Source: an uncultured Lachnospiraceae bacterium (GTDB lineage: Bacteria; Bacillota; Clostridia; Lachnospirales; Lachnospiraceae). From it: a stretch of 11,720 nucleotides of DNA. The notes under the pieces are model-generated. The model was not told the DNA's origin and made no database searches. It worked only from the letters and a program-made list of their open reading frames with translations. Within the stretch, counting starts at the first letter, position 1; each line of letters begins with the position of its first letter. The translations under genes and the position numbers were made by a program. Of this stretch, positions 6,350-11,720 are shown piece after piece. Location: NCBI GenBank assembly GCA_910580005.1, contig CAJTXH010000091.1, forward strand, positions 1-11,720, in the 5' to 3' direction.

Positions 6350-8044
6350 TTAAATTACAAACTTGTCCATTAAAGACACCATTGCTTCCACCTGCTGGTT
6401 CTGTTCCTGGCTTATAGCAGCTGTTTCTTCTGATGTTGCAGAATTATTATCTACTACTGCAGAAACCTGTGAAATATTATCACTTACTTCTTGCATACGT
6501 TTAACATCGTTCTGCAGCATTGAAGTTATCTGCCCCATCTTCTGCGTTGCTTCCAGTGCCCCGTCCATAACTCCTGACATATTGGCAGCAGTTTCATTAG
6601 CAATCAAAATCCCCTTATCTACTGCTTCTATTGTCGTTTCAATAAGCGTAGTTGTCCTTCCTGCTGCCCTAGCTGATTCTTCTGCAAGACTCTTGACCTG
6701 TTCTGCTACAACAGCAAAGCCCTTGCCAGCTTCACCAGCCCTGGCGGCTTCAATGGCCGCATTTAAAGATAACAGGTTTGTCTGTGATGCTATATCTTCA
6801 ATATCACCAATAATTGACCCTATTTGTTCAGAACACCTGCTTATTTCACTAATTGCATCTATTAATTCATGCATTTTCTGGTTGCCTGCCTGCAATGACT
6901 CACCAGCCTTGGAAGCAATGATTACCGACTCACTGGCGGCTGATGCATTGCTTTCCATGCTTTCCGTCATGCCCCCGATAATATTAACAAGCTCTGCCAC
7001 CTGCATAGCCTGTGCTGTACATCCTTCTGCAAGGTCTTCTGCCGCACATGCAAGCTGTTCAGAACCATTATCAATATGGCCTGAAACTTCACGTATGGTC
7101 AAAAGGGTTTCCCTCATCTTCCCTCCAATGCTTATAAAAGAATCTTTAATCTGCATAAATTCACCAACATATTCTTGTTGTATATTAATGTTATAATCCC
7201 CATTGCTCATCTGTTCCAAAGTATCTGATATTTCCCTGACTATGCCAATAATATTGCGCTTCATAAAATTAATCGAAGCTACCATAGAACCCACTTCACT
7301 TTCATCTTCTTTAAGTTCAAGAGGGGCTTTAAAATTTCCATCTGCAAGTTCTGCCATCTGCAAAGATACTTTTTCAACAGGAACAAGAAGTTCTTTTCTG
7401 GCAAACTTTACTATTTTTATAATATCATTTACTATAAATATAAATGCTCCAATAAAAAACACTTGTATTATAACCATTATTATGTTAAGTATTGTCCTCT
7501 TATTGCTGTTCCTGTCCTGTATTTTATTGATTACCTCATCAGTAAGAATATTTATCTGGCTTGCTGTACCCTCATACCCATCACTGAAAACATAACTGCA
7601 TGCAGTCTGCGTGTCACCACCAGAAGCACTCTCAAGCGCCTTCTCTTCTAATGGCACAAGACTCTCTGAAAGCTTTGCAATTTTATCCAGCTCTTCCCAT
7701 TCGCTGCTGGTAATATTTATTCTCTTTAAAGTTTCCAGTGCTTTTTCCCTCGACTTGTCTTCATTTAGTTCTCTCATATAGGCGTCATAATAAGTTTTAT
7801 TACCTGTAACTGCATATGACTGGACTGAATATGTAAGCCCCTTAGAAGCATTGCGGTACTGGTTCAGTGCATTTGCTGCATTAATCTGCTCTGACTGTGC
7901 ATTTGAAGAAATAAGGTTTACTGTTATTGTTAACACAAGAAACAATATCCCTGTTACAACAGTTATAAGTGCATGTTTTACAAGCCTTTTTAAAGCAGCC
8001 CCCTGTCCCTTGTCCTTAATTAACCTGTTCTTTTCATCTGCCAT
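6350..8044 (-). CDS. methyl-accepting chemotaxis protein (chemoreceptor 2)
   Basis: 564 residues. TM1 lies at about 23-46, then a helical extracytoplasmic sensor (about 47-185) and TM2 at about 186-209. HAMP is at about 210-263, and a second HAMP-like stretch may cover about 264-315 (GDYNINIQQEYVGEFMQIKDS region). The signalling hairpin tip is IASQTNLLSLNAAIEAARAGE (418-438), continuing GKGFAVVAEQVKSLAEES. It binds CheA and CheW from elsewhere in the genome. The ligand is unknown. The ATG at 8044 is chosen because AGGGAG lies 7 nt upstream; the frame extends 10 codons further to a TTG with no suitable site. It heads the unit receptor-Hpt-Dabb-greA from the promoter at 8123-8151 and is divergent from the glycosyltransferase. 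Its sensor shares no obvious similarity with that of chemoreceptor 1. Confidence 0.95.
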   Translation of the reverse strand: MADEKNRLIKDKGQGAALKRLVKHALITVVTGILFLVLTITVNLISSNAQSEQINAANALNQYRNASKGLTYSVQSYAVTGNKTYYDAYMRELNEDKSREKALETLKRINITSSEWEELDKIAKLSESLVPLEEKALESASGGDTQTACSYVFSDGYEGTASQINILTDEVINKIQDRNSNKRTILNIIMVIIQVFFIGAFIFIVNDIIKIVKFARKELLVPVEKVSLQMAELADGNFKAPLELKEDESEVGSMVASINFMKRNIIGIVREISDTLEQMSNGDYNINIQQEYVGEFMQIKDSFISIGGKMRETLLTIREVSGHIDNGSEQLACAAEDLAEGCTAQAMQVAELVNIIGGMTESMESNASAASESVIIASKAGESLQAGNQKMHELIDAISEISRCSEQIGSIIGDIEDIASQTNLLSLNAAIEAARAGEAGKGFAVVAEQVKSLAEESARAAGRTTTLIETTIEAVDKGILIANETAANMSGVMDGALEATQKMGQITSMLQNDVKRMQEVSDNISQVSAVVDNNSATSEETAAISQEQNQQVEAMVSLMDKFVI

Positions 8045-8095
8045 GCTTTTTCTCCCTCTCCAATACAGAAACAAACCTGGTCATATGCTAACTGG

Positions 8096-8110
8096 CTTGT
8101 TATTGACAAG
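8096..8110. promoter_or_regulatory. small inverted repeat, possible operator
   Basis: CTTGT-TATTG-ACAAG lies just inside the predicted start of the chemoreceptor 2 transcript. It has operator-like symmetry, but the arms are only 5 bp, so chance is a real possibility. Confidence 0.25.
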
Positions 8111-8122
8111 TAACTGATTTTT

Positions 8123-8151
8123 ATTATATGCTTCAATCAACTTTAAGTCAA
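8123..8151 (-). promoter_or_regulatory. promoter of the chemoreceptor 2 unit
   Basis: On the minus strand TTGACT (8151-8146) and TATAAT (8128-8123) are 17 bp apart, 5/6 and 6/6 to consensus. Transcription would start near 8116, giving a leader of about 70 nt. No SigD-type (TAAA...CCGATAT) motility promoter is seen, so this receptor appears to be expressed by the main sigma factor. Confidence 0.75.
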
Positions 8152-8155
8152 GATA

Positions 8156-8184
8156 TTGAATACCTGGCGGTTTTATGTTATGCT
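8156..8184 (+). promoter_or_regulatory. promoter of the glycosyltransferase gene
   Basis: TTGAAT (8156-8161) and TATGCT (8179-8184) are spaced by 17 bp, with an extended -10 TGT directly before the -10 box. The -35 box is back to back with the chemoreceptor 2 -35 box, only 4 bp apart. The expected start is near 8191. Confidence 0.55.
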
Positions 8185-8240
8185 TTACCTGCACAGAACC
8201 AGCATTTAATAAAAACAATTAAATTTCCATGGAGGCTGTA

Positions 8241-9509
8241 ATGTATAAATTAAAAGAGTTTTTTAAATACTGGGGGCAATTATTGCTTCTTCCAGTTTAC
8301 TGGCTGTCATTTCTTTTCCCACGCAATAAGAGGATATGGCTTTTTGGCAGTACCTTTGGAAAAAGGTTTGCAGATAACCCTAAATACCTTTATCTTTATA
8401 TGAGCCAGCATAAAGACAGCCTGAAAATACGTCCTGTATGGATTTCGCATAATAAAGATATCATAAGATTTCTTAATAAAAATGGCTATGAAGCATATTA
8501 TTACCATTCATTAAAAGGGATTTTTCTTGCCTTAAGGGGAAAAGTATACCTGTTTGACAATTACTCTAAGGATATTAACTTCTGGCAAAGCGGCGGTGCA
8601 TTAAAAATAAATATGTGGCATGGCATACCTTTAAAAAAAATACAGGCTGACAATATATTTGATAAGTTCCGCCATCCAGTAAACTTATTTGAAAAATTTA
8701 AAAACTTTCCCAGAAACCTGTCTGATGAAAAACCACACCACTATGTATTAACTACTTCAGGATTTTTAAAAAATATTTTTTCATCAGCATTCAGGACAAA
8801 TAACGTACTTACATCAGGATATCCACGTAATGACATCCTTATATCAAATAATATAAACAATCTGTTATCAGAAAAAGAAAAACAGCAGATATCCTTAATA
8901 AAAAAATTTACCAGAAAACATCCTGGAAATAAAATGGTATTATATATGCCTACATTCAGGGAAAGTGAACTTAGTTTTTTTAATGTAATTAATATAGAAA
9001 CATTCCAGAAATTTTTAAAAGAAAACAATATATTGTTTTGTGTAAAACTGCACCCTAAATCAAAGCTTGAAGAACATTTTAAAAAGATAAAAACAAATAA
9101 TATTTTAGTTATAGATGCATCTTCTGACCCATATGAATTTTTAAACCTGTCTGGCATGTTGATAACTGACTACTCATCAATTTATTTTGACTATCTGTTA
9201 TTAAACAAACCCGTTCTGTTTTTTAATTATGACCTTGATAAATACCTGGACAATTCAAGGGAATTATATTTTAATTATAATGAATTTACCCCAGGAGAAA
9301 AAGCAGCAACACAGGCAGAATTACAGAATGCTTTATTACATTTTGCCAGCAACAGCAAATCTTATTGCGATAATTATAAATTATACAGAAATATAATATC
9401 AGAAAAGGTGTTTGGCAAAAAGTACAGAATAGCTTGTCCTGTACTTATTAATGATATAATACACATTTTAAACCATAAAATAAGCCAGGACAGGGGAGCA
9501 GGCAGATAA
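8241..9509 (+). CDS. CDP-glycerol glycerophosphotransferase family protein
   Basis: 422 residues of the Glyphos_transf (TagB/TagF) family, which moves polyol-phosphate from CDP-glycerol or a similar donor to a cell-surface polymer (teichoic-acid-like or capsular) at the inner face of the membrane. Signs in order: a hydrophobic/amphipathic N-terminal stretch (13-27) that may bind the membrane; NMWHGIPLKK (124-133) with H127; GYPRND (193-198); YMPTFRES (235-242); KLHPKS (269-274) with H271; and LITDYSSIYFDYLLLNKPVL (307-326). The ATG at 8241 has GGAGG (8231-8235) 5 nt upstream; an ATG at 8229 in the same frame lies across that site and is rejected. It lacks the extra N-terminal half of large TagF polymerases, so it is more like a primase (TagB-like) or single-addition enzyme. 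The gene is monocistronic, more A-rich than its neighbours and not linked to other cell-wall genes, which could reflect transfer. The exact substrate is unknown. Confidence 0.88.
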   Translation: MYKLKEFFKYWGQLLLLPVYWLSFLFPRNKRIWLFGSTFGKRFADNPKYLYLYMSQHKDSLKIRPVWISHNKDIIRFLNKNGYEAYYYHSLKGIFLALRGKVYLFDNYSKDINFWQSGGALKINMWHGIPLKKIQADNIFDKFRHPVNLFEKFKNFPRNLSDEKPHHYVLTTSGFLKNIFSSAFRTNNVLTSGYPRNDILISNNINNLLSEKEKQQISLIKKFTRKHPGNKMVLYMPTFRESELSFFNVINIETFQKFLKENNILFCVKLHPKSKLEEHFKKIKTNNILVIDASSDPYEFLNLSGMLITDYSSIYFDYLLLNKPVLFFNYDLDKYLDNSRELYFNYNEFTPGEKAATQAELQNALLHFASNSKSYCDNYKLYRNIISEKVFGKKYRIACPVLINDIIHILNHKISQDRGAGR

Positions 9510-9532
9510 AGCCTGCTTTATTTTTCTTTATT
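9497..9532 (+). terminator. terminator overlapping the glycosyltransferase stop
   Basis: AGCAGGC (9497-9503) and GCCTGCT (9511-9517) form a 7-bp stem. The 7-nt loop holds the TAA stop codon (9507-9509) and the stem is followed by TTATTTTTCTTTATT. The T-tract lies in the last codons of the convergent acetyltransferase gene. On the minus strand no T-run follows, so it works in the plus direction only. Confidence 0.8.
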
Positions 9533-10330
9533 CATTTTCTCAATTTCTTCTGTGGGTTTCGCTGTTATCTGCACCCATGCAGGGCGTAATCCACTTGCAA
9601 CTGCATTACGGATTGAACCAATATTAGACCATGCGCAACAATAAAAGGGTACAATCCCCCTGTTTAATATTTCTGTAGCAAGCCTGCTAACCAGTGCAGA
9701 AGCTATCCCCTGCCTGCGGTATTCTGGCAGCACATCTACACCAATCTGCCACATAGTGCTACAGTCTGCAGAAGCGCCTGCCAGTGCTATAAGCCTGCCA
9801 TTATCATATGCCCCTGCTGCAATTATATCCAGCTCTTTACGCTCTATACAAAGTGCATTGCCCCATTGTGGTATATACAGTTCTTTAAAATCCTCCTGTC
9901 CCATTATCCGTATCTTATAAGAAGGATTAGCACCAGAAACCCTTTCCCACAACCTGTCTGCCAGCCTGCTGCCTGACAGCAGGTCTGTATCTGGAAGCGA
10001 ATATTCTGCCATAAAGCAGACATTATATCCCATAGGACGCAGACAGTCCATTAATTTATGTAAATTTGGCGTTTCAAAACAATGTTCTGTCTTGTACTTA
10101 TTAATATACTCCCATACAGTTTCCTCCAGCCCTTTGGAAACAGATGCAACGATATTTGTCCCATATGATGTTAAATCACAAATAAAAGGGAGTTTAAGAT
10201 ACTTCCTGGCATTTCTATTTTTTTCTGAAATCACCACTTTGTTCTGCGTTCCTGTAAAATCCTTCCAATTACAGTTACTGTCTGTTGCTGACTGTTTCAT
10301 TGCAATTTCTAAAATATCCTGGTTTGTCAT
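9518..10330 (-). CDS. GNAT family N-acetyltransferase
   Basis: 270 residues. The C-terminal part (about 140-255) is a GNAT fold: IGVDVLPEYRRQGIASAL (196-213) is motif A, with the acetyl-CoA pyrophosphate loop R-R-Q-G-I-A at 205-210. It is followed by a long helix and the strand around VPFYCCAWSNIGSIRNAVASG (227-247), typical of motif B. The first 130 or so residues are a less conserved N-terminal domain with no recognised motif. The enzyme transfers acetyl from acetyl-CoA to an amine; the substrate cannot be predicted. The ATG at 10330 has AAGGAGA 6 nt upstream; a frame 7 codons longer starts at TTG without a site. The gene follows rpsI after a strong terminator and so probably has its own promoter. 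Its last codons overlap the U-tract of the convergent glycosyltransferase terminator. Confidence 0.85.
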   Translation of the reverse strand: MTNQDILEIAMKQSATDSNCNWKDFTGTQNKVVISEKNRNARKYLKLPFICDLTSYGTNIVASVSKGLEETVWEYINKYKTEHCFETPNLHKLMDCLRPMGYNVCFMAEYSLPDTDLLSGSRLADRLWERVSGANPSYKIRIMGQEDFKELYIPQWGNALCIERKELDIIAAGAYDNGRLIALAGASADCSTMWQIGVDVLPEYRRQGIASALVSRLATEILNRGIVPFYCCAWSNIGSIRNAVASGLRPAWVQITAKPTEEIEKMNKEK

Positions 10331-10361
10331 ATATTTCTCCTTATACTTCAATTTAGATAAA

Positions 10362-10389
10362 TTAATATAGTTTTAATAGTAACTTGTAA
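10362..10389 (-). promoter_or_regulatory. possible promoter of the acetyltransferase gene
   Basis: On the minus strand TTACAA (10389-10384) and TATTAA (10367-10362) are 16 bp apart, each 4/6 to consensus. The surrounding 100 bp are very AT-rich, so other pairs are possible. A promoter is expected because the rpsI terminator lies upstream. Confidence 0.3.
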
Positions 10390-10488
10390 TTCTGTTTTAA
10401 AATAATATATAACTGCATCTTTCCGCTTTATTATTCTAAAAACTATTGTATTTACTGGGTTTTATACGCAATTAGTGTTGTAATAAAG

Positions 10489-10523
10489 AAAACCCCCGAA
10501 AATGCTGGACTTCCGGGAGTTTT
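10489..10523 (-). terminator. terminator of the rplM-rpsI operon
   Basis: In minus-strand RNA, AAAACUCCCGGAA pairs over 13 bp (with two G-U pairs) with UUUUCGGGGGUUUU around an 8-nt loop. The 3' arm runs into UUUUCUUUAUU. It lies about 27 nt after the rpsI stop. This is the strongest one-way terminator in the window. Confidence 0.9.
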
Positions 10524-10549
10524 GAACTCTTTTTGAAATCTGTATAAAA

Positions 10550-10942
10550 TTATCTCTTAGAGAACTGTGGAGCTCTGCGGGCCTTTTTAAGACCATATTT
10601 CTTACGTTCTTTCATACGTGGGTCACGTGTCAGATACCCTGCCTTTTTAAGTGTAGGGCGGAAATCCGCATCTACTGTAAGAAGTGCTCTTGCAATACCA
10701 TGCCTGATAGCACCTGCCTGGCCTGTGAAACCACCACCACGTACTGTAATCTTTGCATCATATTTATCAGTTGTATTTGTAGCTTCAAGAGGCTGGCGTA
10801 CTATAATCTTTAATGTTTCAAGACCAAAATAATCATCCATGTCTCTTTTATTTATTGTAATCTTGCCTGAACCTGGCATCAAATATACCCTGGCAACACT
10901 GCTTTTTCTCCTGCCTGTACCATAAAACTTTACATTTGCCAC
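10550..10942 (-). CDS. rpsI: 30S ribosomal protein S9
   Basis: 130 residues, full length. The N-terminal FYGTGRRKSSVARVYLMPG (6-24) and the C-terminal SKR end, whose basic tail reaches the P-site tRNA in the 30S subunit, are diagnostic. The middle GGGFTGQAGAIRHGIARAL (69-87) also fits S9. The start codon is GTG (10942-10940), preceded by a strong GAGGAGG 8 nt upstream. It lies 19 nt after rplM, the order found across bacteria, and shares its promoter and leader. The terminator at 10489-10523 follows. Confidence 0.98.
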   Translation of the reverse strand: MANVKFYGTGRRKSSVARVYLMPGSGKITINKRDMDDYFGLETLKIIVRQPLEATNTTDKYDAKITVRGGGFTGQAGAIRHGIARALLTVDADFRPTLKKAGYLTRDPRMKERKKYGLKKARRAPQFSKR

Positions 10943-10961
10943 TGTATTTTCCTCCTCTTAA

Positions 10962-11402
10962 TTATGCTCTTTCTTTGATTTCTAAAACTTCTGGTTTCTG
11001 TGCCTCATGTGCATGCTCTGCACCTGCATAGACGTGGAGCTTTTTGAACATCTGGCGTCCAAGAGGGCCTTTTGGAAGCATCCCTTTCACAGCATGGTTA
11101 ATAACATACTCAGGCTTTTTAGTGAGCATATCTTTGAGTGTTGTTTCTTTCATGCCACCTACATAAGCAGAGTGGTTATAATATATCTTCTGGTCAAGCT
11201 TCTTGCCTGTAACCTTTACTTTATCAGCATTAACTATAATTACATAATCACCTGTATCAATATGAGGTGTATATGTTGGTTTATTCTTGCCTCTTAATAC
11301 ACTTGCGACTTCTGATGCAAGACGTCCTAATGTATGTCCTGCGGCATCAACTACATACCATTTTCTTTCAATTGTGGATGGGCTAGCCATATAACTTTTC
11401 AT
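10962..11402 (-). CDS. rplM: 50S ribosomal protein L13
   Basis: 146 residues, full length. It shows the family blocks WYVVDAAGHTLGRLASEVA (15-33), LRGKNKPTYTPHIDTGDYVI (36-55), KKLDQKIYYNHSAYVGGMKE (67-86) and HAVKGMLPKGPLGRQMFKKL (103-122). L13 is an early assembly protein of the large subunit and, in Bacillota, is thought to bind its own mRNA leader. The ATG has GGAGG 7 nt upstream. The N-terminal extension MKSYMASPSTIERK is usual in Clostridia. First gene of rplM-rpsI. Confidence 0.98.
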   Translation of the reverse strand: MKSYMASPSTIERKWYVVDAAGHTLGRLASEVASVLRGKNKPTYTPHIDTGDYVIIVNADKVKVTGKKLDQKIYYNHSAYVGGMKETTLKDMLTKKPEYVINHAVKGMLPKGPLGRQMFKKLHVYAGAEHAHEAQKPEVLEIKERA

Positions 11403-11454
11403 CCCAGTACCTCCTAATCATAATCACTAAGAATCAATATCTACATAAATAATT

Positions 11455-11500
11455 GCGCGTAGATGCTCTACCGGGGCTTATGGTTCAGCATATAACACGC
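11455..11500 (-). ncRNA. probable L13 ribosomal leader (cis-regulatory RNA)
   Basis: The rplM leader of about 100 nt folds into nested helices: GCGUG (11500-11496) pairs with CGCGC (11459-11455), and inside it AUGCU (11491-11487) pairs with AGCAU (11467-11463). The loop between holds the purine/C-rich run GAACCAUAAGCCCC. A small GUAGA/UCUAC hairpin is an alternative to part of this. L13 leaders are a known family in low-GC Gram-positives, where L13 represses its own operon. Assignment rests on location and fold; no covariance search was possible. Confidence 0.6.
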
Positions 11501-11511
11501 CACATTTGCTA

Positions 11512-11540
11512 ATTATATTACGATTAATGCAGCTTGTCAA
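11512..11540 (-). promoter_or_regulatory. promoter of rplM-rpsI
   Basis: On the minus strand a perfect TTGACA (11540-11535) and a perfect TATAAT (11517-11512) are separated by 17 bp, with an A-rich tract directly upstream of the -35 box. This is as strong as expected for a ribosomal protein operon. The start would be near 11505. Confidence 0.9.
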
Positions 11541-11558
11541 GTTTTTTCAGGTATATTT

Positions 11559-11575
11559 CACGTCCGTTTCATAAA
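11559..11575 (-). promoter_or_regulatory. 17-bp element upstream of promoter, right copy
   Basis: This is the reverse-strand copy of the word at 37-53, placed 18 bp upstream of the rplM -35 box and oriented with transcription. Here it also forms the border of the palindromic cluster to its right: CGTCCGT (11561-11567) within it is matched by ACGGACG at 11633-11639. It may be a regulatory site or a repeat end. Confidence 0.5.
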
Positions 11576-11579
11576 ATTT

Positions 11580-11612
11580 GTTACTATTCACAGCTACGCT
11601 GTTCATAGTAAC
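11580..11612. repeat. 15-bp interrupted hairpin
   Basis: GTTACTAT-TC-ACAGC (11580-11594), loop TAC, then GCTGT-TC-ATAGTAAC (11598-11612). The arms are perfectly complementary apart from a 2x2 mismatch. In minus-strand RNA the mismatch is GA opposite GA, which can form tandem sheared G-A pairs. No T-run follows on the minus strand, so it is not a standard terminator of the gene upstream of rplM. Confidence 0.7.
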
Positions 11613-11638
11613 TAGCAGTGCTTTGTTTGCAGACGGAC

Positions 11639-11675
11639 GCAGGGTTTCCGTACCCAGCTGGGAATGGAAACCTGC
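11639..11675. repeat. nested palindrome hairpin
   Basis: GCAG(G)GTTTCC (11639-11649) pairs with GGAAACCTGC (11666-11675) with one bulged base, enclosing the perfect 10-bp palindrome CCCAGCTGGG (11653-11662). Together with the hairpin before it, it makes 11561-11675 a compact structured block. The remaining 11676-11720 shows only a weak CTGG/CCAG pair and no gene. Confidence 0.6.
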
Positions 11676-11720
11676 TGTTTACTGGCAAAGCCCAGAATTA
11701 TAACTGGAAATTATGTTGTG

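Noticed and set aside
6363..7595. Plus-strand open frames (277 and 130 residues) opposite chemoreceptor 2
   Set aside because: Same reason: low-complexity Ser/Ala/Ile/Cys composition produced by the antisense of an Ala/Glu/Ser-rich receptor, and no start signals.
8103..8130. TTGACA with TATATG 16 bp downstream on the plus strand
   Set aside because: The -10 box is weak, and the TTGAAT/TGT-TATGCT pair nearer the gene is better. The same bases serve the minus-strand -10 box.
9965..9983. 7-bp hairpin CCTGCTG/CAGCAGG inside the acetyltransferase gene
   Set aside because: It lies in mid-gene with no T-run, and is explained by Leu/Ser/Gly codons.
11007..11297. Plus-strand frame opposite rplM
   Set aside because: It is the shadow of a highly conserved ribosomal gene, Cys/Ile/Phe-rich and without a start signal.
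37..11575. The inverted 17-bp pair as ends of an 11.5-kb mobile or invertible element
   Set aside because: No recombinase or transposase is present, the interval includes essential rplM and rpsI, and the pair coincides with the window edges by choice of window.

Overview
The window looks like chromosomal DNA of a low-GC Gram-positive anaerobe of the class Clostridia, most probably family Lachnospiraceae. The reasons are AT-rich DNA, strong GGAGG-type ribosome binding sites, TTGACA/TATAAT promoters with 17-bp spacing, ribosomal proteins L13 and S9 of Clostridia type, two chemoreceptors and a CDP-glycerol-type cell-wall glycosyltransferase. The species cannot be named from the sequence. There are no tRNA or rRNA genes, CRISPR arrays or transposase genes.

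Layout: (1) 1-850, plus strand: one 185-residue protein of unknown family behind a clear promoter. It ends, after short hairpins, at a 14-bp bidirectional terminator shared with the facing genes. (2) 955-8044, minus strand: seven genes in one direction. A promoter near 8150 drives chemoreceptor 2, a stand-alone Hpt protein, a Dabb-domain protein and a GreA-type transcript cleavage factor. A second promoter just past greA, near 5120, drives chemoreceptor 1, a DUF1275 membrane protein and 4-alpha-glucanotransferase (malQ). No terminator is visible between the two units, so read-through is possible. (3) 8241-9509, plus strand: a Glyphos_transf-family glycosyltransferase, divergent from chemoreceptor 2, whose terminator hairpin contains its own stop codon. 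(4) 9518-11402, minus strand: a GNAT acetyltransferase, and upstream of it the rplM-rpsI ribosomal protein operon with a strong terminator, a consensus promoter and a probable L13 autoregulatory leader. (5) 11541-11720: no gene, but a cluster of strong inverted repeats.

Most genes are ordinary. Two observations stand out. First, the unknown protein at 191-748 starts with two tandem copies of a motif resembling the CheY-P-binding N-terminal peptide of FliM (L-x-Q-x-E-[IV]-D-A-L-[LV]). Together with the nearby chemoreceptors and Hpt protein this hints at a chemotaxis or flagellar adaptor. Second, the same 17-bp word lies 18-19 bp upstream of the -35 box of two unrelated promoters (this gene and rplM), each time pointing towards the gene. 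At the rplM end it is also the edge of a palindromic element. It is either a shared regulatory site or the end of a dispersed repeat.

Several start codons were placed downstream of longer open frames that begin at TTG or at an ATG lacking a ribosome binding site; the reasons are given per gene.
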